Shown: piece after piece, positions 6,912 through 15,763 of the stretch | Numbering within the stretch: position 1 is the first letter of the stretch | How the letters are laid out: each line of letters begins with the position of its first letter | Assembly (NCBI RefSeq): GCF_014861395.1 | Contig: NZ_RRYV01000011.1 | Location: 1-46,463 of the forward strand | DNA length: 46,463 bases | Direction of reading: 5' to 3' | Origin: Psychrobacter sp. FME13 | Lineage (GTDB): Bacteria; Pseudomonadota; Gammaproteobacteria; Pseudomonadales; Moraxellaceae | The notes under the pieces: generated by a model | Seen by the model: only the letters and a program-made list of their open reading frames with translations | Told to the model about the DNA's origin: nothing | Databases searched by the model: none | Position numbers and translations under genes: made by a program

Positions 6912-7955
6912 TTATAAATCCTTTACCAATCGCTCAAGCAGCTCAAGCGTGCTTTCTTTTTTGACCAGAGCCACCCCTTGTCCTGCCCATAGAGATAGAT
7001 GTTCTGCATCCATATTCTGAGATGCATGAGCTCGCATAAATTTGGTCATGGCATTTAATTGTGGATAGGGCGGTAGCGTATCAGCGCTTTCAAATTCAGC
7101 AAAATCACGTAGATAGTCGTTTAATAAACCACGAGCGAGCTTACCTGAGAACAGACGAGTCAATCGCGTTTCTGAGCTGCGCTTATCTTGACTGGCATCA
7201 ATTAACGCTTGTTTATAAATATCATTGATACCGCATTTGTTAGTGGTCAAAAACGCTGTCCCTATTTGTGCCAGCTCAGCACCAGCCATCTGAACCGCTT
7301 TGATAGCTTGCCCGTTCATGATGCCACCCGCTGCAATCAGTGGAATGTCGGTACAGGCGCGCGTTTGGCTAATTAGCGTCAATAGCCCCAATGGATCGCT
7401 CTCACTTTGCGGCAACCAACCACCGCGATGTCCGCCAGCTTCGACCCCTTGTACACATACCGCATCTGCACCAATATCTGCCCATGCCTTCGCTTCTAAC
7501 GGGTGATTGGCGGTGCCGATGACGAGTGTACCTAGATTTTTCAGATGCTGGACTTGCTCTGCACTGATAATGCCAAAGGTAAAACTGGCGACAGGCACAG
7601 GGTTGTCATAGAGCACTTGCAGCTGCTCTGAGAAGTTCTGAGCAGGGCATTCAGGTAGTGTAAATTCGATAGTATTGTCCTGATAATACTTACTTAGCCA
7701 AGCAGGGAGCTCGGTATCAATGGTCGTATATTCCTGATTGGAGAGCACCATCAGGTTGATCATAAAAGGTCGGTCGGTGAGCGATTTGATGGTATCAATT
7801 TGGCCGGTTAAAACATCTGGTGCTGTCATACCAGATCCTAATGAGCCCAGTCCGCCAAAGTTACTCACCGTCGCCGCCAGTTCAGGCGTGGTTGCACCTG
7901 CCATTGGTGCTTGGACGATAGGGTAGGAGAGGTTCAGGGTATCAAGTAAGCTCAT
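6912..7955 (-). CDS. Nitronate monooxygenase-like (NMO/2-nitropropane dioxygenase family) flavoprotein
   Basis: 347 residues, a TIM-barrel FMN enzyme. The N-terminus has YPIVQAPMAGATTPELAATV and the GGLGSLGSG loop. The middle has DAVCVQGVEAGGHRGG, the family signature with the conserved His of class I nitronate monooxygenases. PLIAAGGIMNGQAI and GTAFLTTNKCG form the phosphate-binding part. Such enzymes oxidise nitronates, for example propionate-3-nitronate, with oxygen. It converges with the broken lipase gene (2 bases apart). ATG 7955 follows AAAGGCAG. Substrate is inferred from the family only. Confidence 0.88.
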   Translation of the reverse strand: MSLLDTLNLSYPIVQAPMAGATTPELAATVSNFGGLGSLGSGMTAPDVLTGQIDTIKSLTDRPFMINLMVLSNQEYTTIDTELPAWLSKYYQDNTIEFTLPECPAQNFSEQLQVLYDNPVPVASFTFGIISAEQVQHLKNLGTLVIGTANHPLEAKAWADIGADAVCVQGVEAGGHRGGWLPQSESDPLGLLTLISQTRACTDIPLIAAGGIMNGQAIKAVQMAGAELAQIGTAFLTTNKCGINDIYKQALIDASQDKRSSETRLTRLFSGKLARGLLNDYLRDFAEFESADTLPPYPQLNAMTKFMRAHASQNMDAEHLSLWAGQGVALVKKESTLELLERLVKDL

Positions 7956-8078
7956 GACTGGCTGCCTTTTAGTAGAGTGTTTGCATGAGCCACTTTAACA
8001 AAGCTGAATATCGTCTGTGTTAGATAGTGTGTATTTAGTTAGAAAATAGGGAGGTGGGTTTTTGGCTACAGTTTTGTA

Positions 8079-8181
8079 TAGTCAAATCCATATAAATCCG
8101 CTACATCGTCATCCTCGCTGACCGTACTAATGTATAGCTTGCACTCGGTTTCCTTGTATCGAAATTATTTGAATTCAACTA
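8079..8181. repeat. 103-bp IS630-type MITE, copy 1
   Basis: A 103-bp sequence beginning TAGTCAAATCC and ending AATTCAACTA, flanked on both sides by TA (8077-8078 and 8182-8183). It is about 94% identical (6 differences by eye) over its whole length to 14341-14443. Its ends are imperfect inverted repeats and share TAGT(C) and the TA target with the IS630 element at 32986. No ORF. It lies just downstream of the AIPR gene. Confidence 0.8.
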
Positions 8182-8232
8182 TAGTTAGAATATTTGATTA
8201 TAAAAATGTAGGCAATCAATGAACAGTGAGAT

Positions 8233-10029
8233 TTAATAAAATATTTTATCCATTTTCTCCTTAACTTTATGAAATTCATATTCATCTAAAATAATACTAG
8301 ATTTAATAAACTCAAGTATAACCGAAAAATATTTTTTATCAGTTTTAAAAAAGTTTGTTACAGAGGTCTCAGTATCTCCACGGGATGTGTATAAATTTAG
8401 CAATGCCATAATAATTTGATTGAATAACGAGTTGAGAGCATGTCTATAATCGTCAGGTCTGTTTTTATCAAACAACGGGCCAGTTAGAGTATCGCTAGTA
8501 AGGTCAGATACCCACTCTGCACTACTACTCTCTAATTTGATATCTATTTGCTGATGATTATACTTTATAATAAATCCTATGATTGCAAGAACACATAACC
8601 TACCATTTTTAGCTATATTAGATGGCTTCTCACTCAAGTTCGATGACTTTACAAACTCATCGTAATAGTTTGCCAACTGTAGTAAATCTACAATAGTGTC
8701 TTTATCATGAGTACGTTTGAAAATGCTGTTGTAAGTCCCACGATCAGAAAAAATCTTTTTCTTATTACTTCGAGCTGTTCCAGGACGTTGTAGCAAAACA
8801 CTAAGTATTAATTGTCCTAATGAATCGTTTTTTATTTTCTGCCAACTTTGAAGATTTCTTTTTCTTAAAATACCTTCACCACGTTTAATTTCGAGATATA
8901 TTTTAGGGTCTTGGGCCTTTAACTCTAGCTGTAAATTCCTTTGTTCAGGATAATTGGATTTTAAGTCTCTATCTGAGATAGGTTTTTGCGAGTTTGATGC
9001 CTCAGCAATTTCAGAAATAAAAACATTAAAATAATCTTCTCCCCCATGATCTGGTTTAACAATTTTGCAAGATATAGGGAAGTCTAAATCTTCATTTGAA
9101 CCTTTATAAGAACCCAGTATAGTAGTAGTTTGGCACCCATTAATTATTGAAAAATCTTCTAGTTTAATGTTATCACCATCTAAGTGAAAATCTTTGCAAC
9201 CAATGATAATCCCATTGTTTAAAAACCAGAATTTATCTCTTTTTTTCTTAAGAGAACTATTAATTTGATCATCGATTTTTTTATTTCTGACAAAATATCT
9301 AAAATTTTGTTCAAATAAGCCTTCGTCTCTATATTTATCATAAAGCTTTCTAACTGAAAGAGCTGATATATTAACTAATAAACCATTTTCTCCATTTTTT
9401 ATAAACCCATGGTCTTTATATATATCTACTCTTCCTTCTCGGACATATCTTTGTCCATTTTCAAAATTTTTAATTTGTTGTTCGACTTCATTTTTGTAAA
9501 ATATAGATAATTCAAAGTCTTCGAGTTCTTCTATTTTTTTGAGATGCAAAGATATCTCATCTCGATACTCTTCAGATTTGTTGGTATTGATAAATAACAC
9601 TAACTCTATAGAAAAATTCTCATCTTCGACTGCATCATCATACTTTTCACGATATATACGTCTCAAGTTTTTATTATATGAGCCTACCTTATCATTTCTG
9701 AAGTCTTTTACAGTTTGAGCCATCTTAGTAAAGATATCTTTTATCTCATCTTTTGAGTTAAAGTTTTTAACATTCTTGGATTGAATTAATACTAAGCTTT
9801 TGTAAATATCACCTTCATTCACGGCTATAAGGTCGACTCCACCATCGTTTGCACCGTCAGTATATGAGTTCTTAAAGTCAGTGATATCAAATCTACCTTC
9901 ATTATAGAAATACTTGTAGCATATAGTGCCGAATAAAAGTTCATCAGATAAAGTAATATCTATTTTGTTCTTTGAGGCAAATAACTCTTCTCTAGTTATA
10001 TCTATATATTGTTGCACTATATCACTCAT
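8233..10029 (-). CDS. AIPR-family anti-phage protein with N-terminal PD-(D/E)XK-like nuclease motif
   Basis: 598 residues. The N-terminal domain contains DGANDGGVDLIAV (Asp62, Asp66) followed by LVLIQSKN (Gln83-Ser84-Lys85), a D...QxK arrangement typical of Mrr-like restriction-endonuclease folds. The central part has the hallmark AIPR motifs FWFLNNGIII (267-276) and IINGCQTTTIL (295-305), then EASNSQKPISDRDL, which fits the conserved asparagine/serine region. AIPR (abortive infection phage resistance) proteins occur as single-gene defence systems or with restriction components. The gene is AT-rich compared with its neighbours, stands alone with a promoter region of about 100 bases behind a strong terminator, and is followed by a MITE, suggesting acquisition. 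No partner gene is visible. ATG 10029 is the first Met of the conserved part. Confidence 0.87.
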   Translation of the reverse strand: MSDIVQQYIDITREELFASKNKIDITLSDELLFGTICYKYFYNEGRFDITDFKNSYTDGANDGGVDLIAVNEGDIYKSLVLIQSKNVKNFNSKDEIKDIFTKMAQTVKDFRNDKVGSYNKNLRRIYREKYDDAVEDENFSIELVLFINTNKSEEYRDEISLHLKKIEELEDFELSIFYKNEVEQQIKNFENGQRYVREGRVDIYKDHGFIKNGENGLLVNISALSVRKLYDKYRDEGLFEQNFRYFVRNKKIDDQINSSLKKKRDKFWFLNNGIIIGCKDFHLDGDNIKLEDFSIINGCQTTTILGSYKGSNEDLDFPISCKIVKPDHGGEDYFNVFISEIAEASNSQKPISDRDLKSNYPEQRNLQLELKAQDPKIYLEIKRGEGILRKRNLQSWQKIKNDSLGQLILSVLLQRPGTARSNKKKIFSDRGTYNSIFKRTHDKDTIVDLLQLANYYDEFVKSSNLSEKPSNIAKNGRLCVLAIIGFIIKYNHQQIDIKLESSSAEWVSDLTSDTLTGPLFDKNRPDDYRHALNSLFNQIIMALLNLYTSRGDTETSVTNFFKTDKKYFSVILEFIKSSIILDEYEFHKVKEKMDKIFY

Positions 10030-10126
10030 AGTTTATCGACCTTATATTCAATATCAGAGTTTACTAAACAATATGAACATACAATATTTGTCGATAAATA
10101 ACAACGAAATTGTTCATAAGATAAAA

Positions 10127-10158
10127 GTTGGTTTTCTTAAGGTATTAAGAAAACCAAC
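10127..10158 (-). terminator. Strong terminator of the DsrE-like gene
   Basis: A perfect 14-bp stem (10127-10140 with 10145-10158, loop GGTA). On the minus strand it is followed by CTTTTATC and lies 28 bases after the DsrE-like stop. It insulates the AIPR gene from upstream transcription. Confidence 0.85.
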
Positions 10159-10186
10159 ATATTTATTGACTGATTTTGTTTACTGT

Positions 10187-10561
10187 TTAATTCAACTGCA
10201 AAGACCCTTTTGCATTCATCAGCAGCTCAACCACATCATCACCGCTAATCACTTCAAAACGCTTATCAATATCTGACTCTTCCACGCCGTTGTGTTTCAT
10301 GCAAGCACCGCAGACCAATACTTGACCGCCTTTTTCGATAAAGGCTTCTAGCAATTCACCAGCAGGTTCAAACGGTGCACCAATACTCACATCAGCCAAA
10401 GCGTTGGGCAGTGCCAAATGTACCGCATCCACCATCAGTATCACTGAGGCAGAATGGCCTTTTTTCAGTGCCACACCTGCCATAGTAAAGGCGACAGTGA
10501 TCTTGTTTGGATTTGATTCACTATTATCAAATAACGTGCCGACATAATCAGTAGTATTCAT
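10187..10561 (-). CDS. DsrE/DsrF-like family protein
   Basis: 124 residues with the DsrE-like fold pattern: an initial beta strand with KITVAFTMAGVALKKGH, the DAVHLALPNALADV helix region, and GGQVLVCGACMKHNGVEESD near residues 85-105 carrying the conserved Cys of this family (VCxxCMKxxG). DsrE-like proteins take part in sulfur transfer or are of unknown role; this lone copy has no Tus partners nearby, so sulfur relay is not implied. ATG 10561 follows AGGAGC. It is a single-gene unit with its own terminator. Confidence 0.85.
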   Translation of the reverse strand: MNTTDYVGTLFDNSESNPNKITVAFTMAGVALKKGHSASVILMVDAVHLALPNALADVSIGAPFEPAGELLEAFIEKGGQVLVCGACMKHNGVEESDIDKRFEVISGDDVVELLMNAKGSLQLN

Positions 10562-10727
10562 TGCGTGATGCTCCTAGTAAGGTATTTGTTTTTTTTGATA
10601 CGCTTACTAGTATCCTAGCAGTTATTATGTTTTTTTGTATAATGTATTGTTATCAAACAGTATCGTTCTTTTTACGCTGTCGTCACAAGGCGTCTGTTTA
10701 CAGAGATATGCGTGAGTTTTAGACATT

Positions 10728-11270
10728 TTAAGCGATAGGCGGCCATGGGCGGTCGGCATCACTCTCTATCCATTCGGCCACATAACCGGTCGGAGGCATC
10801 GTCCAATCAGACTGTCCTAATACTGCCAGTACTTGTGCCGGGTCGATCACTTTGCCACCCTTGGTCACACCCGTACGCAGTAGCCCAGAGGAGCAGGGTT
10901 TACCTTTCACCCACATCGATTGCTCGATATAGATCCAGCGCGCATCGATACCGACGATTTTGGTCTTTAGCGTGACTTTTTGAAAGGCGCGAATACGCTT
11001 ACGATATTGGATGGTGCTGCCCGCGATCACCAACCCCCAACGTTGTTTTAACAGCTGCTTGCCAAGTCCAGTACGTACCGCAAAATCCATACGTCCCAAA
11101 TCATACAGCGTAAATACGCGGCCGTTATTCATCTCCAAAAAATTATCGATATCAGATAAGCGGCAGCGAAACTGAATCTCACTGGTGTCTTTAAAAGTTA
11201 ATGTATCGCCTTTTTTCGTTTTTAGGGCGGCACGAGCGATGGTGCTGGCATAACGGATAAATGGGTACAT
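10728..11270 (-). CDS. Acyl-CoA thioesterase-like hotdog-fold protein
   Basis: 180 residues. It has FRCRLSDIDNFLEMNNGRVFTLYD, the N-G and helix pattern of 4HBT/THEM6-type hotdog thioesterases, then LVIAGSTIQYRKRIRAFQKV, IDARWIYIEQSMW and GLLRTGVTKGGKVI in the right order for the central sheet. Proteins of this type are found next to fatty-acid genes and probably hydrolyse acyl-CoA or acyl-ACP. No signal peptide is clear, although MYPFIRYASTIARAAL could be an amphipathic anchor. It lies 58 bases downstream of the YheT-like gene on the same strand and may be cotranscribed with it. Confidence 0.75.
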   Translation of the reverse strand: MYPFIRYASTIARAALKTKKGDTLTFKDTSEIQFRCRLSDIDNFLEMNNGRVFTLYDLGRMDFAVRTGLGKQLLKQRWGLVIAGSTIQYRKRIRAFQKVTLKTKIVGIDARWIYIEQSMWVKGKPCSSGLLRTGVTKGGKVIDPAQVLAVLGQSDWTMPPTGYVAEWIESDADRPWPPIA

Positions 11271-11328
11271 AGCGCACTCTCAAAAGGGTTAAAAGATAAC
11301 ATTATTGTTTTATCATTGATGACAATGA

Positions 11329-12432
11329 TTATTTATTGTCAGAGCCTATATCCTGAGAAGGTTCGCTAATAGAAGCCACACCAATCCAATTGAAATAAGC
11401 GCTGACGGTTTCGGGTATCCAATTGATATCGAATTTTGAAGTTTTAGACTCTTTACCTTCGGTGACAGACGATTTATTTTTGGCCTGATTATTGTCTGAA
11501 CGATAACGCAGATAACCGATATGACCACCGTGCGGAGTGTCCAAAATAGTCACACTATCTGAGACATCGTTTGGCGTCGCAGTGAAACCGATAAACGGAT
11601 CGTCTTTAGCGCTAATGAGTAGTAGTGGCTGGGTAACGTTTCTTAGATATGGTAGAGCGGAGGCCGTATGATAATAGTCGTTCTTAGAGCGATAACCATG
11701 ACGCGGCGCGGTAAAAATATCATCAAAATCACTGATGCGATTGGATGATTTGATAGCGTCGATTTCGTCTTTGCTCAAGTCATTGGCGAGTGCTTTTTTG
11801 ATAATTGGATTAAGCAAATACGGCGTATAGATACGATGACTCAAAAAGCTGTGCATGGTAATGGCCGCTGACGACATATCGACGGGAGCAGAGATGACCG
11901 CAGCGCCTTTGCAGATGGCTTCGTCACCATACTCGCCCATGTACTTCGCTAGTGCATTACCACCGAGTGACACGCCAACCGCATAGATATTGGCATACTG
12001 CTCGCGCAAATTCTGTAGCGCGTGATGTACCTCATCTGTATCACCAGCATTATAAAATACGGTACCGCTGGCAGGAATACCGCCACAACTACGGAAATGG
12101 GCGACGACAAAGTGCCAGCCTTGGGCATGCATTTGATACGCCAACGCACGAGCATAATGACTGTCACTACTGCCTTCCATTCCATGAAATAGTACGATTA
12201 ACGGTGTCTGTTCAAGCTCACCAGCTGTCGATTCTGTTACAGGGTGCGCATCATAAAAGTCGTAGGCAATATCACTCTCGTCCAATGAGTCTTTTTCGAC
12301 CACGCGCCGATAGGTCGGAGCTTTGGGTGCAAAGAATTTGGGCAAGATGCTTTGTAGATGTGGATTGGTCAGCCAAAATGGCGGTTTAAAAGGCGCTGGA
12401 GAGAAAGGTTTGGTCGAGTTGGATGCTGACAT
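11329..12432 (-). CDS. YheT-family alpha/beta hydrolase
   Basis: 367 residues. The N-terminus has FKPPFWLTNPHLQSILPKFF, the characteristic NxHLQT/SI motif of the YheT/EMB8/ABHD1-3 group. VLFHGMEGSSDSHY is the oxyanion loop; YAVGVSLGGNALAKYMGE carries the nucleophile Ser; LISAKDDPFI holds the acid and DTPHGGHIGY the catalytic His. Members are esterases or lipases of uncertain substrate. The C-terminal about 45 residues form a Ser/Lys-rich tail that adds to the usual length. It is followed by the thioesterase-like gene, which would fit lipid turnover. Confidence 0.87.
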   Translation of the reverse strand: MSASNSTKPFSPAPFKPPFWLTNPHLQSILPKFFAPKAPTYRRVVEKDSLDESDIAYDFYDAHPVTESTAGELEQTPLIVLFHGMEGSSDSHYARALAYQMHAQGWHFVVAHFRSCGGIPASGTVFYNAGDTDEVHHALQNLREQYANIYAVGVSLGGNALAKYMGEYGDEAICKGAAVISAPVDMSSAAITMHSFLSHRIYTPYLLNPIIKKALANDLSKDEIDAIKSSNRISDFDDIFTAPRHGYRSKNDYYHTASALPYLRNVTQPLLLISAKDDPFIGFTATPNDVSDSVTILDTPHGGHIGYLRYRSDNNQAKNKSSVTEGKESKTSKFDINWIPETVSAYFNWIGVASISEPSQDIGSDNK

Positions 12433-12587
12433 AAATGGCTCTTATTTAATTATTGTTAAAAAGCAATGTCTTATCATACCGAGGCTAATGTTTAAAACCA
12501 ATAATTTTGAGTGAACGCATGGTTACTCAGGGTCAGCTACTGAGTATCAGTCAGTCAAATACGTATCGCTTAATGCGTGTCTTCAAA

Positions 12588-13181
12588 CTATTTCTCCAAC
12601 ACCCGCCCATTCATCGCCAATCGTTCTTTCAAGCTATTAATATCTGCCTCAGCAAGGGTCACAGTCAGGGTGACTTGTTTACTGTAAGCGACATCGTCGA
12701 TGCGACCGCTCAGGCTATCGACGACGTAACGGCATTGCGCTTCGGTGGCAAACTCTGCCACTATCTGCACTTTCGCCATTGGTACATAAGCGTTCAAGGT
12801 CATCTGATCGACTGCTGCTTGTGCCGATCCTGCATAAGCACGGGTGAGACCACCTGCACCCAGTTTAATACCACCAAAATAACGCACCACGATGATAATC
12901 ACATTGCCGATAGATTTGTGCTGCAACACATTTAGTATCGGACGTCCAGCCGTACCGCTTGGTTCGCCATCGTCATCGAAGCCTGCACTAGTGGTATTAT
13001 TTGGATCGCCAATGATATAAGCCCAGCAGTGGTGACGCGCATCGGGATATTTGTCGCGTAGTTGTTCCACGTGAAACATTGCGTCTTCGCGTGTAGCTAC
13101 TGGATAAGCATAGGCAATAAACTCGGATTTTTTGATTTCTAAGCGAGCAGTGACGGCACGTTTTAACGTTTGATAACTCAT
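12588..13181 (-). CDS. yigZ: YigZ/IMPACT family protein
   Basis: 197 residues with the full signature: KKSEFIAYAYPV, ARHHCWAYIIGD, DDDGEPSGTAGRPIL and VVRYFGGIKLGAGGLTRAY in order, then the C-terminal DUF1949-type domain from about residue 137. The family relates to the eukaryotic GCN2 inhibitor IMPACT. Its bacterial function is not settled; a ribosome- or translation-linked role is inferred from homology. The coding sequence contains an exact parS palindrome (13063-13078). The gene is divergent from rsuA, with about 200 bases between. Confidence 0.93.
   Translation of the reverse strand: MSYQTLKRAVTARLEIKKSEFIAYAYPVATREDAMFHVEQLRDKYPDARHHCWAYIIGDPNNTTSAGFDDDGEPSGTAGRPILNVLQHKSIGNVIIIVVRYFGGIKLGAGGLTRAYAGSAQAAVDQMTLNAYVPMAKVQIVAEFATEAQCRYVVDSLSGRIDDVAYSKQVTLTVTLAEADINSLKERLAMNGRVLEK
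13063..13078. other. parS centromere-like site 1 (ParB binding site)
   Basis: TGTTCCACGTGAAACA matches the published consensus TGTTNCACGTGAAACA at every defined position. It lies inside the yigZ coding region, as chromosomal parS sites often do. A second exact site is at 31977. parB itself is not in the window. Confidence 0.9.
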
Positions 13182-13378
13182 ATTTCATCAGGTCTATAGG
13201 TTGGATATGGTAAACTTGTCTAACTTTCACTGTTGTCCGTATTTGGCGCAGTGTTTATTTAATTTTTATTATAGTACCATTTCTTACCCGTCAAGATAGT
13301 GAGCAAGCTTAGTATGACCGCTTGCATTGCTGCTACTGAGGTAGAGTAGGTATCATAAAACGGATGGTAGTAAATAGT

Positions 13379-14083
13379 ATGCGTCTAGATAAATTTATTA
13401 GCAAAGCCACTGAGCTGTCACGCAAAGAATCCAAAAAAATCATGCATGCTGGTGAAGTGATGGTAAATGAGCAGGTCGTCAAAGATCCTGGCTTGCATGT
13501 CGATATCATCAATGACGAAGTGATGTGGGGCGGTGAGCCGTTATCAGTCGCAACTGGCAGTCGTTATATCTTACTTTATAAGCCTGAAGGGTTTGAATGT
13601 ACGCTAAAGGCCAAAGAATACCCAATCGTCACTGAGCTCATCGCTGTGCCAGAGCTTGGTAGCTTGCGTATCGCAGGACGTCTCGATGTCGATACTACTG
13701 GTGCGCTACTAATCAGTGATGACGGTGGCTGGCTACATCGTGTGACTAGCCCTAAGCATGAACATGCCAAGGTTTATGAGCTGACTTTGGCTGAGGCAAT
13801 GGACAGCGATGCTCAGGCCCATGCAATCAAAAAAGTCGCGGAAGGTATTTTATTAGAAGGTGATCACGAGCCAACCAAACCGGCTACTCTTGAGTTCATT
13901 GATGAAAAACATGCACGCCTGACGCTAGAGCAGGGCAAATACCATCAAGTAAAACGTATGATGGGTTACTTTGGCAATAGAGTCACGGAATTGCACCGCG
14001 CCAGTATCGGTCACATCAATCTAGAAGGCCTAGAAAAAGGCGATAGCCGTTTCTTAACGCCAGAAGAAGTCGCTAAGTTTTAA
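13379..14083 (+). CDS. rsuA: 16S rRNA pseudouridine synthase RsuA-type
   Basis: 234 residues. The N-terminal S4 RNA-binding domain (MRLDKFISKATELSRKES, about residues 1-58) is followed by the RsuA/RluB/E/F catalytic domain with AGRLDVDTTGALLIS, where the Asp in RLDxxTTG is the catalytic nucleophile, and GKYHQVKRMMGYFGN. S4-plus-RsuA layout and length fit RsuA, which makes pseudouridine 516 in 16S rRNA. The upstream in-frame ATG (13364) would add VVNS; I chose MRLDKF because it is the usual family start. No good ribosome binding site is visible for either. Confidence 0.9.
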   Translation: MRLDKFISKATELSRKESKKIMHAGEVMVNEQVVKDPGLHVDIINDEVMWGGEPLSVATGSRYILLYKPEGFECTLKAKEYPIVTELIAVPELGSLRIAGRLDVDTTGALLISDDGGWLHRVTSPKHEHAKVYELTLAEAMDSDAQAHAIKKVAEGILLEGDHEPTKPATLEFIDEKHARLTLEQGKYHQVKRMMGYFGNRVTELHRASIGHINLEGLEKGDSRFLTPEEVAKF

Positions 14084-14167
14084 GAGACTGTTAAATTTTA
14101 AAAAGCTGCTTTATCTCGCTTTCATATAATTTAACCTTCAAATAACACATAGCATTTGTCTAAAATG

Positions 14168-14199
14168 AGCAGCCACTAAACAGTGTGCTGCTTTTTTTC
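14168..14199 (+). terminator. Rho-independent terminator downstream of rsuA
   Basis: AGCAGCCACT (14168-14177) pairs with AGTGTGCTGCT (14182-14192) with one bulged T, followed by seven T residues. Confidence 0.8.
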
Positions 14200-14340
14200 T
14201 CTTATTTTTAGGGCAGGATGTGTTGCCTATCTCTTAAAGCTAGGTAGCAATTTTGCAAAACCAAGCTTTTAAGGCTTTGTAAGGGATGTGCTTGTGCTAA
14301 AGTCTTACTATCTCTTTAATCTATATTTTTACATAATATA

Positions 14341-14443
14341 TAATCAAATCCATATAAGTCCGCTACATCGTCATCCTCGCTGACCATACTAATGTATCGC
14401 TTGCACTCGATTTCCTTGTATCGAAATTATTTGAACTCAACTA
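14341..14443. repeat. 103-bp IS630-type MITE, copy 2
   Basis: Same length and orientation as the copy at 8079-8181, with six substitutions. It begins TAATCAAATCC (the G of the TAGTC end is changed to A) and ends AACTCAACTA. TA flanks it at 14339-14340 and 14444-14445. It lies in the gap between the rsuA terminator and the dsbC-like gene. The rest of this 450-base gap shows no gene. Confidence 0.8.
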
Positions 14444-14533
14444 TAGTCGTTACTAGTCCAATACCACGTGGCGGCCATAAACTACCTTTTTTATTAAAAC
14501 TGTCATTATGACCAATTCGATAGGACTGTCTCT

Positions 14534-15637
14534 GTGAAATTATTCGCCTTAAAATCTGCTGGTCTCATTAGTACTGTACTATTGGCAACCACAGCCTGCG
14601 CTCAGCCCAGTACACCTGATGCCACCAGTAATAATGTGAGCCAAAACGCTCAAAGCGCCCAAAATATGAGTTCCCAAAACACAACTGCTACAGGCACACA
14701 AGCAGATGGAAGTGTCAGTCAGTCTGTTGACAATCGCTTGCGCCAATTACTGACTCAGGCAGGTATCAAAACGCAAATTACCTCTATTGTGCCGTCCAAC
14801 TTACCCAATATGTATCAAGTCAATTTGGCAGGACAGTTGCCATTGCACATTACTGAAGACGGTAAGTACGTCATCCAAGGCGAGCTACAAAAGAACCCGA
14901 GCAAGCGTGTCGTGACCGAAGCGCCTGCTCGTAGTACGAGCGCGCAACTGGGCCAGCCGGTCAGTGCTAGCACTAAATCAAACATATTGGCCAATATGTC
15001 TGCGCTCAAAAACATGAGCGCCAAAACACCGTTCTTTTATACCGCCGTGCCGGGTGTGATTTGGGGTGCGACGTTAGAAGGCGTGCCTTTCTTATTATCA
15101 GATGATGCACAGTACATCACCGATGGCGAGATATCGGTCATCGAAAACGGTCAGTTTGTGGGGCTTGATGAAGAGTTCGAAGCACTGAAGAACCAGTCTG
15201 TGTTTGCGACACTGGATAAGAGCCAAATCATTACCTATCCGGCAACCAGTAAAGAACGTGCTGTCATTTATGTGGCTGACGATGTGAATTGTCCATACTG
15301 CCGCCGCCTGCATCAGCAAGTACCAATGCTCAATGCGAAAGGTGTCACCGTCAACGTGATTGGTTATCCGATATACGAAGCATCACCTGAGCAGATGCGT
15401 GGTATCTGGTGTCAGGGCAGTGAAGACGAGCGCCGTAAAGCTTTTGATAAAGCCATGCTAGCGGGTCAGATGACACCTGCACCAGCGAGCTGTAGTACAG
15501 ATCATGTGACCCCTAACCGCGAAAAAGCAGCTGGACTGGCCGTCATAGCCACGCCTGCTATCTACCGCGAGGATGGCGTGCTCTACCAAGCCAGCTTTGA
15601 GAGCCCTGAATTCTTAGAGTTCTTAGGCGTAGAGTAA
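14534..15637 (+). CDS. dsbC: DsbC-like periplasmic thiol:disulfide isomerase
   Basis: 367 residues starting at GTG 14534, with AGGA at 14522-14525. A signal sequence ends at LLATTACAQP; Cys22 might be lipidated, although the -3 residue is not ideal. A Ser/Asn/Gln-rich linker (about 24-65) precedes the dimerisation-type N domain. The thioredoxin-fold domain carries the active site DVNCPYCRRLHQQ (Cys253, Cys256). The second Cys pair, in RGIWCQGSE and PASCSTD, matches the structural disulfide of DsbC, and the cis-Pro loop is VIATPAIYRE. DsbC isomerises wrong disulfides in the periplasm and is kept reduced by DsbD. It is longer than E. coli DsbC (236 residues), mainly because of the linker and an enlarged N-terminal part. 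Confidence 0.86.
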   Translation: MKLFALKSAGLISTVLLATTACAQPSTPDATSNNVSQNAQSAQNMSSQNTTATGTQADGSVSQSVDNRLRQLLTQAGIKTQITSIVPSNLPNMYQVNLAGQLPLHITEDGKYVIQGELQKNPSKRVVTEAPARSTSAQLGQPVSASTKSNILANMSALKNMSAKTPFFYTAVPGVIWGATLEGVPFLLSDDAQYITDGEISVIENGQFVGLDEEFEALKNQSVFATLDKSQIITYPATSKERAVIYVADDVNCPYCRRLHQQVPMLNAKGVTVNVIGYPIYEASPEQMRGIWCQGSEDERRKAFDKAMLAGQMTPAPASCSTDHVTPNREKAAGLAVIATPAIYREDGVLYQASFESPEFLEFLGVE

Positions 15638-15763
15638 GTTGCCCCATACTGCGTTACCAGTCTTGCTCAGGTATTAATATTATTTTTGACTGCGCCTTGT
15701 CTGGAACATAGCTTTGACAGACTAGTAGCTATATAAAACATACTTACTTCTGATAAAGAATGA

